A stretch of 64,000 nucleotides of DNA from Aporrectodea caliginosa (taxonomy: Eukaryota; Annelida; Clitellata; Crassiclitellata; Lumbricidae). Of this stretch, positions 19,231 to 29,379 are shown one piece after another (the first letter of the stretch is position 1; every line of letters begins with the position of its first letter). The notes below the pieces were generated by a model, which ran no database searches, was not told the DNA's origin, and saw nothing but the letters and a program-made list of their open reading frames with translations. Location: assembly GCA_020284085.1 (NCBI GenBank), contig JACEVL010000521.1:729501-793500 (forward strand). The letters are read 5' to 3'. Both the position numbers and the translations under genes were made by a program.

Positions 19231-22081
19231 AAATGCACCAGAATCACGATCAACCGAGGCATTCAAGGGCGAACGACAAGAGAAATTGAAAGCTGTCAAG
19301 ATGAAAGTCAGTAAGTCAACGGCTGATCCAACTGAAAGTAAGCCGCCTGAACCGCAACCGAAACAAGTGACACTGAAGAAAGAAGAAACTTCTTCCGGTA
19401 AGTCTGCTTCCTTGCCAGTTCAAGATAAGACGCTCACTGAAGACAAGTCATGCCAAGATGAAGGTAGGTCTACTTCAGCCGCAGATGAAGTGCAACCTAA
19501 GACGGTCACCTCTTCAACCGAGAGTGGTAATGTCAAACCATCCAGACAATGGATCAAGCTTGGGTCATACAATGGTCGAACCGAGGTCGAAGCTTTCATA
19601 AGAAAATTTGAGGTATGTGCTCAAAATAATGGCTGGACTGAAGAAGAAAAGACTAATCAGCTAACTTGTGCGCTAACTGAGCCTGCCAATCAGTTGCTAT
19701 GGGAATTCAGCTCCGCTACCATGACAACCTGGTCTGACATTGTCCAAAGACTTAGACAACGCTATGGCGGCGCAGATCAAATGTCGCTATACCAAACGCA
19801 ACTGAGTACACGACGTCAAAAGGAAGGAGAAGAACTTGGAACTTTGGTTCAAGACGTTCGTCGACTCATGATTCACGCTTATCCGGGTCCGACCACGTCC
19901 CACAGTGAAGCTGTCGCTGTTCGCTCATTCATCGACGCTATCCGAAATAAAGAAATTGCCATGAAGGTAAGAGAAAACGAACCTACAACTCTCGATAAAG
20001 CATACAATCTAGCAATGAGATATGAAGGGTATTTGAGAATTGAAAAATGTGAGGCCGACTCTGTTGAACGACGTCCAGCTCGAGTGAAAACAATTAAAGA
20101 ACCAGAACTTAGTATTGACTTGATGCAGAAGATGATTGATGAAGCTTTGGAGAAACGGAATTTGCCTAATCAACCGAAAAGACAATGGGGTGAAGAAATT
20201 CCTTTTCAACCTCCGAACTCTATGGGTCAGCCATTTACACGACGAATGAATGATCGCTCTCGATTTGTCCGACGCAGATCTCGACCAAACGATTGGCAAG
20301 GTCCTAGGTCATGCTATGATTGTGGTCAACCAGGTCATATCGCTCGTCGCTGCCCGAACCGTGAAGATGCTCTACCGGTCAACAATCCTCCGGAAGAACC
20401 GCCTGTTGTAGCCAATCTACATCACGTGGTGGGAAGTAACAATGCATACCTGAAATTACGAATTCACGGAAAAACTGTTTGGGGTCTTTTGGACACTGGC
20501 TGTGAACTGTCTTTGGTGCCATCCTCGCTGGTCAAGCCTGACCAAGTGGTGAAATCCAAGCAGCTATTAAGAGCAGCTAATGGTACTGAGATCCGCGTGA
20601 CCGGCGAGACTTTGTTACGCTGTGAAGCCGAAGGACACTCCTTTGTGGTTCATTGCTTAGTAACTGAACAAATCTCTGAAGTTATCCTTGGTCTTTCTTG
20701 GTTAGAAAAACAGAAAGCACAATGGCAATTTGGAGACTCACAGATCACCATTGGAGGACATGTGCTGCCGATATGCAACCGACCAGAGACAATGAGCTGT
20801 CGAAAGATTGTGGCCGCCAGAGATGTCAAAGTGCCTGCTTTGTGCGAGATGAATGTGGAAGCATTCGCTGTCTTGCCACGTCTGACCATGCAATGCGGGT
20901 CATGGGCAACTAAGTCTCAATTTCTGGACTCAGGTCTTCTTGTCGCAGGAACATTGCTTCAGGACCGCACTAACGAACTGACGGTGCGCGTGATGAATCC
21001 AACGCCACAAGACGTACGTCTGCGCCGAGGCTTACCTTTTCCGATCGATGAAGTAGAAATCCTTTCAACGATGCCTGCCAAACCAGAAACTGACGATCAC
21101 TGTGCTGTGAATGAAGTAAAGGAAGAACCGGTCTCAACCGACGCTGAAGAAATCCTTTCTCCACTCTGGAACAACGTCTCTGAAGAGGTGCCAAATGAAG
21201 TAAGAGAACAACTTCGTCAACTGATCTTGCAGAACCATAAAGCTTTTTCACTTCACGAATGGGACTTGGGCTATACCAGCCTACTCCAGCATCGAATTGA
21301 TACGGGTGAAGAAAAGCCAGTTAGACAGTCTCTACGCCGACAGCCGATGTCACTGCTTCCGCTGATAGATGAGCACATCGACCAAATGTCGCGCATGAAA
21401 ATCATTGATCCTTCTTTGTCGCCTTGGTCAAGCTTCGTGATCAAAGTAAAGAATAAAGATTCGCATCGCTACCTCTCTTTCGTTCTCCAAGCGTATCGAG
21501 CTAGCGAGAGCGAAAGTACCGGCTTCACTCCCAACCGCCTTTTCCTCTCACGCGAGCTGTGCTTGCCGATCGACTTAGTGTTAGGCGATTGTAGAGTCCT
21601 GCCTGATTGTTTGTCTGTTGATGCATTTGTTGTAGAACAATTGTCCAAGATTCAAACTGATTTTGCATATGCTCGAGAATTTATGCAGCGCCAAGCTACT
21701 GTCAGAGCTTGTAGGTATGATTTAAGGGTGAGAGAGACAAGTTTCCGCCCCGGAGATTTTGTCTGGTATTTTTATCCACGCAGAAGGTCAGGGTTGAAGG
21801 ACAAATGGTCGAAAACTTATATAGGGCCTTACCAAGTCTTAGATAAGCTCAGTCCCGTGCTGTACAGAATTCGCAAGACGCCGAAGTCTCAACCGCTTAT
21901 TGTCTATGTGGATAAGCTGAAGAAGGTCGAAGGAGAGCTCCCTTCAGATAAGGACGCCTTGGATGTCACTCTGGATCCAGATCCGGAAGACATTCTGGAA
22001 GATGCCCAGTCTTCTGAGATGTTGCCAGAGAGACCTAAAAGAATGAGTAGGAAACCTGCTAGGTTTTGTGATAGTGATTAA
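19205..22081 (+). CDS. LTR element ORF2: gag-CCHC-protease fused in frame to integrase C-terminus (958 aa)
   Basis: Residues about 115-270 resemble the Ty3/gypsy gag capsid (WSDIVQRLRQRYGGADQ). A zinc knuckle CYDCGQPGHIARRC lies near residue 370 after an Arg-rich stretch. The aspartic protease active site LLDTGCELSLVP is near residue 428, and ILGLSWL follows. At about residue 695 the RT entry (HRIDTGEEKPVRQ, PWSSFVIKVKNKDS) begins. It jumps near 21465 to YLSFVLQAYRASESESTGFT, the end of the integrase core, and continues to an integrase C-terminal domain (FRPGDFVWYFYP, WSKTYIGPYQVL). The reading frame is uninterrupted across the deletion. YxDD RT, RNase H and integrase DDE residues are missing. 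Confidence 0.9.
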   Translation: MLPPPPFPRNAPESRSTEAFKGERQEKLKAVKMKVSKSTADPTESKPPEPQPKQVTLKKEETSSGKSASLPVQDKTLTEDKSCQDEGRSTSAADEVQPKTVTSSTESGNVKPSRQWIKLGSYNGRTEVEAFIRKFEVCAQNNGWTEEEKTNQLTCALTEPANQLLWEFSSATMTTWSDIVQRLRQRYGGADQMSLYQTQLSTRRQKEGEELGTLVQDVRRLMIHAYPGPTTSHSEAVAVRSFIDAIRNKEIAMKVRENEPTTLDKAYNLAMRYEGYLRIEKCEADSVERRPARVKTIKEPELSIDLMQKMIDEALEKRNLPNQPKRQWGEEIPFQPPNSMGQPFTRRMNDRSRFVRRRSRPNDWQGPRSCYDCGQPGHIARRCPNREDALPVNNPPEEPPVVANLHHVVGSNNAYLKLRIHGKTVWGLLDTGCELSLVPSSLVKPDQVVKSKQLLRAANGTEIRVTGETLLRCEAEGHSFVVHCLVTEQISEVILGLSWLEKQKAQWQFGDSQITIGGHVLPICNRPETMSCRKIVAARDVKVPALCEMNVEAFAVLPRLTMQCGSWATKSQFLDSGLLVAGTLLQDRTNELTVRVMNPTPQDVRLRRGLPFPIDEVEILSTMPAKPETDDHCAVNEVKEEPVSTDAEEILSPLWNNVSEEVPNEVREQLRQLILQNHKAFSLHEWDLGYTSLLQHRIDTGEEKPVRQSLRRQPMSLLPLIDEHIDQMSRMKIIDPSLSPWSSFVIKVKNKDSHRYLSFVLQAYRASESESTGFTPNRLFLSRELCLPIDLVLGDCRVLPDCLSVDAFVVEQLSKIQTDFAYAREFMQRQATVRACRYDLRVRETSFRPGDFVWYFYPRRRSGLKDKWSKTYIGPYQVLDKLSPVLYRIRKTPKSQPLIVYVDKLKKVEGELPSDKDALDVTLDPDPEDILEDAQSSEMLPERPKRMSRKPARFCDSD

Positions 22082-22339
22082 TAATAGACTTACCATGTTC
22101 TTGATTGGATCACTTGTGAAAATGTTATATTGTAGTTCCAGGCAATTGTATAGACTTTTGCGTTTGATGATTAACGTTTTACGTGAATGATTAATGATGT
22201 GTGTATTACTTTGATACTACGTGTTGCTATAGTAACATTGCTTAATGTATATTGTCGGAAATCTATATAGCAACCAACGTGGCCTTGCCTCCCTTTCTGG
22301 AGAGACAACGAAAATTTCCAAGGGCTTGCAAATTTTTCC

Positions 22340-22354
22340 CTGGGGCCGGGAAAG
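22340..22354 (+). other. Polypurine tract
   Basis: CTGGGGCCGGGAAAG directly before the 3' LTR, the expected plus-strand primer site. Confidence 0.65.
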
Positions 22355-23535
22355 TGTGCCGAACTATGCTTGGCACTGTTTCGCGCCAATAAGTTTCTAC
22401 TGCGCAATAGATTGGCGCCTTAATTTCTGCTGTCAGTCAACGCTGTAAAAGGCGGCAATTATTGATCGCTGCCGGCTGAGCGCGCGCTTTCTAGGCGGGA
22501 GCCGACGCCTATATAAAGGAGGTCCGCTGGCACGCATCAGTCAGTCTGCAGCTCAGTCGATATTGATCGGTCGTCAGCGTTAGTCGATGCCTGCCGGCCT
22601 GCAGTTGAGTCGTGCAAGTGAGAAAGCCCGCCACGATTTTGGCGCGAAAGAGTGGCGCGAGCGACAGCGCTCTGTGTGGCTGAGTCTTAAGTAGTAAGCG
22701 CAACGCAAAGGGAGAGAACATCAACCGCTCATCAACCTGGGGTTGTTGGTTCGACGCCTGCTGCAGTGCGACGAAGACGTTCTACATTGCCAGTGGTTTT
22801 GTTGTGATTCTTCACCTTCGTGGTTTGGTGTAAGGTTAGAAACACAGAGTATCGTATTTGTATCTTGTTTTTAATTCAAGCGCTAAATAAGTAAAGTTGT
22901 TTGTTTATCGCTAATGATGATCCTTGTAAGTGATTAATTATCGGTGATTGTTTTAATGACTGCACAATGATGAACCTTGATTAGTGACATTGCACCGAGC
23001 TGCTGGCGCTATATAATTGTTTCTTAGATTTACAGGTTTGATAATTAAATGTAACAATGGAACCTGACTTGTCATCATTTGAAGAACCTTTTGATACACG
23101 GAAGATTTTAGAGGCATTAATAAATAGTCAACAAGAACAGGCCGCCATTTTGAAATCATTAGTAAGTAAGATCCAAGACCTGGAAACCAGATCACGGTTT
23201 CCTGAAAGTGCAGTTGTGGGAAAGAAGGACCCAGATACCCTGCGAGGTATTGGTCTGCCCACAGCAGAAGCCGCGGATACAGCGCCTGGCCATGGTACCC
23301 TGGTAGAAAGTGAAGTAGAATCTATAAATGCTTCTGTAGCGCCATCGCAACAGACGTTGCGTAGAAGCGCTAGACTCAGAGATAAAACCCTTAGAGTTTC
23401 ATTACCTCATACCGGTGAAACTGGCAGCATATTCATTGCTACGCCAGGGGTTCGAACCCGGGATCAGAAGTCTGTTGAGAAGGAGATTTTCCCACAACTG
23501 CCCGACCCAAGCCTGGATAGGAAGGGGTCGCCACA
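22355..23535 (+). repeat. 3' LTR
   Basis: 1,181 bp, differing from the 5' LTR only in one fewer G near the end as far as visible. It repeats the TATA box and the first 160 codons of ORF1, giving a truncated open frame from 23057 that runs into flanking DNA. Confidence 0.9.
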
Positions 23536-23604
23536 TCTTGTTTATGACACAGGTCCGTTAAACAGAAATGACCTAGGCCTATTAATAATATAAACGCACA
23601 GAAG

Positions 23605-23915
23605 ACTTATGAGGGAGGGAGGGAGGGAGGGACCGACGGACGGACGGACGGAGAGGGACCGAGGGAGGGACGGAGGGAGAGGGAGGGACAGACGGACGGA
23701 CGGACGGACCGAGGGACGGACGGAGGGAGAGGGAGGACGGACGGACGGACGGACGGACGGACGGACGGACGGACGGACGGAGGGAGGGAGAAGACACGCA
23801 CATCGCCGCCAGAGACGTGGGGATGGACGGACGGACGTTGAAGGGAGGGAAGGAGGTATGGACGGCAGAAAACAGAGGGAGGGAGGAGGAGGAGGGAGGG
23901 AGGGAGAGGGAGAAG
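23605..23915. repeat. GGGA/GGAC-rich minisatellite
   Basis: Tetramer-based array (GGAGGGAGG, GACGGACGG). It includes GAAGACACGCACATCGCCGC and GACGGACGTTGAAGGGAGGG, blocks found again at 27060-27420. Pro/Ser/Arg frames are artefacts. Confidence 0.9.
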
Positions 23916-24364
23916 ACAACGCTGTTTCGACAATAATGGCTTACGTCATTCCACGTTGTCATAGCAACGCGAGATAATACAACACGACATGTGGGGGAGA
24001 GACGTGGTGGAGGGACGGACCATGGACTTCTATATAATAGCTAACAGGACATACAGCTATCTTTTATCGTATACAACAGTTGGTCTACTGTACACAGAAA
24101 GTATGTGCTAAGTTAATGCTCTCACAGCACTTAAGAAGCCTGGAAAGATGGACCATTAAGCATTTCTACTAATTTTGCAATGCTTGTAACACAGATTGCA
24201 TGTTTTATTAGCACCTTTTATTATTCCAGCTAGGCAGAAAAGCAACATAAAGCAATACAGCCAAAGGCAAAAGCTTGTTATAAAGTTGAAGAATGGCATC
24301 TTGTTTATTCATGAATACCAAAGAAAGGCAATCATCCTTGATGTAATTATAGATTTACCTGTTG

Positions 24365-24790
24365 GTAGGTCAACCAGTCAGTCAGTCGGTCGGTGAGTCA
24401 GTCAGTCAGACAACCGGTCGGTAGGTCAGCCAGTCAGTCGGTCGGTTGGTCAGCCAATCGGTAGATTCCCATCAGTAAGTCGGTAGGTCAGCCAGTTAGT
24501 CGATTGGTCAGCCAGTCGGTAGGTCAGTCAGTCGGTCGGTCAGCCAGTCAGTCAGTCGGTCAGCCAGGTAGATCCCCATCAGTCAGTCGGTAGGTCAGCC
24601 AGTTAGTCAGTCGATTGGTCAGCCAGTCGGTAGGTCAGTCGGTTGGTAGGTCAGGCAGTCAGTAGGCCAGTCAGTCAGTTGGTCAGCCAGTCTGTTGGTC
24701 AGTCAGTCAATCAGCCGGTTAATCAGCCAGTCACCCCAACAGTCAGTCATGCAGTGAGTCATTCATTCTGTAGATGAGTCAGTCAGTCAG
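24365..24790. repeat. GTCAGTCGGT-type minisatellite
   Basis: Irregular 4-bp based array (AGTCAGTCGGTCGGT, GGTCAGCCAGTC). It contains two longer related blocks that include CCCATCAGTAAGTCGGTAGG and CCCATCAGTCAGTCGGTAGG. Confidence 0.9.
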
Positions 24791-25230
24791 ATATGCCAAT
24801 CAGCTTAAAATAGATTATGTATAGCAAAATTTGATGAAAAGTGTAAATGACATAGAAAAGAAATCAAAATTCAGTCTACCCATTCCATCAATTAAACTTT
24901 TGACATGCTCCCATTTCTTAAAACAGCAATATGACGACATACAGAGCTCCAATAAACATTCAATTCATTCACTTGCCTAACTGATAAGTGCAAAGCAGGA
25001 AGGCATGCGTCAAGTGGGGCAAAGACTACCTCTCCTGTAAGTTGATTTAATTAGAAGTACGAGTCGAAATACAGTTACATGCATGGTAGAATACCGCATA
25101 TGCTTCAAAGTATTGACAGTAAGCATCGGCTGTTTATGGCCACCAGCTCTTCATTTTCCCTCTATGACTAGCCCTAACTCTTCCTCCCTAGGTTCCCCGA
25201 TATACAATAACTTTTTGGATCAATTTCTTT
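24791..25230. other. No gene seen
   Basis: Unannotated sequence with no convincing open frame. Confidence 0.35.
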
Positions 25231-25237
25231 AGATTAC

Positions 25238-25780
25238 TGTTAACCAAACGGTATGCAATAAGATTTTACACTGTCAAACTCAAGTAAAAGTGCACAGATA
25301 GTTGCATTGCAAACATGAAGCAGTGTCTGGTCAATGTTTTTAATTGTGAAGCTCTGAGAAAAAATAGTTTCTTTCTGCAACCGTTCAGCAACTTCTGATG
25401 TCGACAAATGTGAAATATTATTCTCAGCCAGGAAAAACTCTTCCATTTGCTCTAGTAAAATCGCTTCGTAATCCAGTCTTCTGCTCGATGTAGCTCTAAC
25501 AGTTGTCCGTGGTATCCCACTTGTGTTTGTCAGTTACCGAGGACCATAATGAAAGATCATAAGGACAGTACCATCCTTTAGATTCACCGGTTTTGCTTAT
25601 CATCAGATTTTCTCCTCTGTTTATTAGTATCTCTGCCAACTTTTCAAAATCACTTTCCTTGAAATGTACCGAACAGAGTTTCGAATATTTAGTTTCGGAG
25701 CCAAAATGTAAACAAAATCCTCTCTCTGAATCGCTTGAACCCACTTGTCACATAAATCCTTATCTTGGCATGGCATGATA
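25238..25780 (-). pseudogene. THAP-domain protein fragment, frameshifted
   Basis: Near 25775-25725 one minus-strand frame reads QDKDLCDKWVQAIQRE, matching the THAP 'FP.D..L...W..AI.RE' block. The next block is in another frame, ETKYSKLCSVHFKESDFEKL, matching the THAP 'LCS.HF..SDF' signature. One indel therefore separates them. Downstream 25446-25240 is a short frame (EEFFLAENNISHLSTSEVAERL) of unknown function. THAP zinc fingers bind DNA and occur in P-element-like transposases and host factors. This piece is not intact. Confidence 0.5.
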
Positions 25781-27058
25781 AGACAGCTTTGGATCCTTGA
25801 TCTTTTGATGGCCCTCGTTCACATCGTCAGTTGCGGATTTTATGGACTTGTATCCGCTTCAACACCCATATGCTTCACAGTTGACCATGTTTACATGCAA
25901 CAGTATTCTGTAGGTAAATAAACACAATGCGAACATGCCTAAATATGCAGCGTGTAAGACGAATCGTTGTGGTATATCGGAAAAGTTGAGTCCCCGATTC
26001 TATAAGCTTGACCTTGTCTTTACGTTGTCCAATGTCCAGTGTTTGTGAATATTATTAAAATAATATGAACATCTTAACATCAAAAGAAAGGACATTAAAT
26101 GATGGCGTTCTAAATCCAAGCCACAGTCAGTTCAACGTCCAAAATGTCGATCAAAGTACAGACCAAGCTGAACAAACACACGCAAAAAGAGAATTTTAAA
26201 ATGTAGGGCCAGCAACCAAACAAGCTCGCTCACCAAAACAGCTCAACTTGGGCAAAATCAGAGAGCAAATTCAATTGGCCTCACAGAAAACTGATGCAGT
26301 TGGGGAATAAGGACTGAGTTTAAGTATTGTGGCTAACCAAACTTTAATATTTCGCATTTAAAAGCCACAATTTAAAGCAAAGAGCAGTTCTTCAAGGCAA
26401 GCTTATAGTATCGGGGCCTGAAGGATTATAGTGCCTAAGTTTACTGGCGTCGTGAGTGTCGATTAGGGTCAGGTTAGCCTAGGCGTCGCTATTGTCGGTT
26501 AGGGTCAGGTTAGGTTAGTGGGGCCAGACATTCTTATTGTTGGCTGAAAACAGTAAAATTAAGAAACCATGATTAAGAATTGCCGTGCCCAAGCAGACCA
26601 ACAGTTCATAAACACGGGCGGCAACGGTGCAGAAACTTTTTCATTTCTCCTTAAGAAATGAATTAAAACTTATCTCAGCAGCAGAAACCCCAAATAATGA
26701 GTGAAAACTAAAACCCTTACTGGCCGAAATGGAGAATTAAACAGCTAAAAACGGTAATTTTATGAATAAATACGACAATATTTTAGCATTGGAAAAACAA
26801 CTCACTCAGCAGGCCAACGCTGTTTCCCTGCTTGATAAGGACGCTGTTCTTGATTAAAATATTAATTAGTCTCAGCATTTCATCGTAATTTGAATTACTT
26901 ACCAAATTAAAGAAGTTTGTTAGGTCCACAAAACTAATTTTCAAACTTATTTCTTACTTTTAACGCGTACAACTTTAAACTTATTCGTATGCGCCGTAGT
27001 AGATCAACTGTTGTATACGACTCACGACTAAGTCGTCTGCGCTGAATGTCCTGCCAGC
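25781..27058. other. No gene seen; isolated THAP-start-like frame at 25937-26050 (+)
   Basis: A plus-strand frame MPKYAACKTNRCG followed by FYKLDL has a THAP-like N-terminal look (MPxxC..xxC) but is on the opposite strand to the fragment beside it. The remainder has short telomere-like motifs (TTAGGGTCAGGTTAG near 26470-26510) and no genes. Confidence 0.3.
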
Positions 27059-27059
27059 T

Positions 27060-27420
27060 ATTATTAAGACGTCTATGGACGGACGGACGTTGAAGGGAGG
27101 AAGGAGGTACGGACAGCCGGGACGGACGGCAGAGAAGTACGGGGATGGAGGGAGGGTACGGGAGAAGACACGCAGGATCGCCGCGAGAGACGTGGGCAAG
27201 GGCGGAACGGACGTTGAAGGGAGGGAAGGAGGTACGGACGTCCGTCGACCAGGACGGACTGCAGAGAAGTAGTACGGGGAGGGAGGGAGGGAGGGGGTAC
27301 GGGGATGGAGGGAGGGAGAGGAACGAAAGGACGGACGGACAGTCGGGACGTACGGACGGACGGACGGAGAGAGGAGGGTTGGAAGGAAGGTAGGGAGGGA
27401 AGGGGAGGGAGGGAGAGGTT
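27060..27420. repeat. GGGA/GGAC-rich minisatellite, related to 23605-23915
   Basis: Contains at least two internal copies of a longer unit (GACGTTGAAGGGAGG, GGAGGTACGGAC, AGAAGACACGC) shared with the first array. Confidence 0.85.
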
Positions 27421-27605
27421 GAAGACTTATGTCAATCATAGCACGAGAAGACGCATCTCTTGACATTTCAAATTGTTTTAACCGTCTTAGGACGGGCAAA
27501 CATCTAGTCTTACAATAGTTAATGAAGCCCATGGCGAACAGCAGTGCAGTAGCCTATGTTACGATGTCGATCGACGATAACGCAGGCTAATGAAAAGATC
27601 TCTTT

Positions 27606-27618
27606 AATAATAATAATG

Positions 27619-27715
<97 letters not shown>

Positions 27716-27736
27716 AAAGTGTATAGACACACTTTG

Positions 27737-27780
<44 letters not shown>

Positions 27781-27784
27781 TAAT
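27606..27784. repeat. (AAT)n microsatellite
   Basis: Pure AAT triplets, split by a short CAAAGTGTATAGACACACTTTG palindrome-like segment at about 27716-27738. Its right edge abuts the retrotransposon fragment. Confidence 0.95.
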
Positions 27785-28722
27785 AATCAGCTGCGAGCAC
27801 TCTCCCTCTCCAGACTCTCATTCTAAACTCTCTCAATCTCACACAGGACACACACTTTGAAGCCGTGACGTCCGAGTGGCGATCCAAGACGGATTTCAAC
27901 GATTCAGAAAACATGCCAACAAACAAGCAGGCTCTATGGGACAAACCCCTTTTGGAACAGACTGTCAAGAGATTGTTTCAAGACACAATGGACCCATACA
28001 ACACCGCGCGATTGAAAGCTGTCTCGTCACCACACGCCAGCGACTGGCTACATGCCTTACCAATAACAGCATGTGGGTTGAGACTGGACAACGAGGACGT
28101 TCGGGTGGCGGTCGGCTTGCGCCTTGGGGCCACAATATGTGAACCACACATATGTGCTTGTGGAGCCCGAATCGACGCCAGAGGCAGCCATGGCCTGTCC
28201 TGTTCTCTCGGCTTCGGCCGAATTGCCAGACATAACACAATCAATGACATTATACACCGCTCCCTTTCGAAGGCAGGGATTCCGTCAATAAAGGAACCAC
28301 CAGGTCTACTACGCACGGACGGCAGAAGACCAGACGGCCTGACAATGATTCCATGGCGCGCGGGTCGTCATCTGGTGTGGGACGCGACGGTGGTAGATAC
28401 CCTTGCTCCATCATACATCCAGGCCACCGCAGCGACGGCGGGCGCGGCAGCCGAGATCGCCACGGACAGGAAAATGACCAAGTACAATGCACTCTTAAAC
28501 ACGCACTTTTTCGTGCCTCTAGCTCTCGAGACCTTAGGTCCAATTAACACCACTGGCCAAAACTTTATATCAGATCTAGGTCGTAGTCTGACGCTGTCCA
28601 CAGGAGACAAGAGAGAGACCTGCTTCTTGCTGCAGCGTCTCTCTATAACTGTCCAGCGGTTCAACTCGGTGGCTTTCCGCGGCACTTTAGCGGAGCCAGA
28701 CCTTAGGGAGATGTGCCACTAA
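27785..28722 (+). pseudogene. Non-LTR retrotransposon C-terminal fragment with restriction-like endonuclease-type motifs
   Basis: A single open frame of about 310 codons without its own start, open from the microsatellite. It contains DWLHALPITACGLRL and VRVAVGLRLGATICEPHICA, then a Cys/His cluster (CEPHICACG....HGLSC....RH). This is followed by DGRRPDG, VWDATVVDT and KMTKYNALL, a spacing reminiscent of PD-(D/E)XK restriction-like endonucleases at the C-terminus of some LINEs. This text recurs in invertebrate RT-bearing elements by my recollection, but I cannot name the clade. The RT itself is missing; the 5' truncation falls at the AAT microsatellite. The 3' UTR ends in another AAT tract at 28817. 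Confidence 0.65.
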
Positions 28723-28816
28723 CGGCACTTATGACGCTCATTTTAGACTGCTACTGCATGCTTGTCTATTGTAGCTTTCAGTATTGATGTTGATTGATGG
28801 AGAGAATAAATATTGT

Positions 28817-28818
28817 TG

Positions 28819-28886
<68 letters not shown>
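28817..28886. repeat. (AAT)n tract shared by a LINE and a SINE tail
   Basis: Plus-strand LINE fragment ends here from the left and a minus-strand SINE ends here from the right. Confidence 0.9.
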
Positions 28887-28890
<4 letters not shown>

Positions 28891-29104
28891 CCTTTATTGA
28901 AACAATCCGGTTGACACATCGCAACCGGTACAGTTTACAGCTATGCAATTGAAACAATTCACAAGAACGCAAATGGCAGAAGACATAAATCTTAACTACT
29001 AACAGAACAGACAGCCTGCAAACACAAAGCACGTCCGCCTACGGGATCGAACTCGGTACCTCTCGCTCTCTACGCCAGATGTTATCCAATGCGCTATCGG
29101 CCCC
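28818..29104 (-). mobile_element. tRNA-derived SINE with (ATT)n tail
   Basis: The minus strand begins GGGGCCGATAGCGCATTGG, carries CGAGTTCGATCCCG (B box) and the shared body CTTAACTACTAACAGAACAG read on plus. It ends in the triplet tail. Same family as 12031-12256. Confidence 0.75.
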
Positions 29105-29379
29105 AGGAAATCTTTAGACACCTTGAAATTGTTTTTGGCCGACTCTATAATAATGCAATCATTAAATCAGCTTCGATTCATCGTTGGGAGCGTACCGAGA
29201 GACGCAATAATCTGGACGTCAACGGCTTCGCAGCCACTGCTAAAGTAAATAATTTGTTTAAATGGTACAGTGAGAGAGTGGGTGAAGAGTCAGCCGTGCC
29301 ACCTCTGTGACCTGTAATTGAATCGTGGGCCCGTCGTGTGAAATCGTCGCTGAAGGCGTTGTACAATAATTCTAAATGA
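29105..29379 (+). pseudogene. Unknown coding remnant with one in-frame stop
   Basis: Beginning just after the SINE head, a frame reads EIFRHLEIVFGRLYNNAI, HRWERTERRNNLD and FKWYSERVGEESAVPPL, then a TGA (29308-29310). It continues in the same frame as PVIESWARRVKSSLKALYN to a second TGA at 29377. The uninterrupted style beyond the first stop suggests a decayed or read-through coding sequence. Family not recognised. Confidence 0.35.

Larger units (their letters stand above)
17167..23535 (+). mobile_element. Ty3/gypsy-type LTR retrotransposon, internally deleted (non-autonomous)
   Basis: Direct repeats 17167-18348 and 22355-23535 start TGTGCCGAAC and end GTCGCCACA (TG...CA). They look identical apart from one G in a homopolymer, so insertion is recent. 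A primer-binding site (TGGTACCAGAAGTGGGG) begins 2 nt after the 5' LTR, and a purine-rich tract (GGGGCCGGGAAAG) ends at the 3' LTR. Internal ORFs encode gag, a CCHC knuckle and protease, then skip directly to the integrase C-terminus. RT catalytic, RNase H and integrase core regions are absent, so mobility would need proteins supplied by another element. The 4-6 bp flanks do not match, so no target-site duplication is visible. Confidence 0.9.

Noticed and set aside
23542..23977. Pro/Ser/Arg-rich frames on both strands
   Set aside because: Artefacts of GGAC/GGGA tetramers.
26460..26515. Interstitial telomere repeat (TTAGGG-like)
   Set aside because: Only isolated TTAGGGTCAGGTTAG motifs, with no tandem array.
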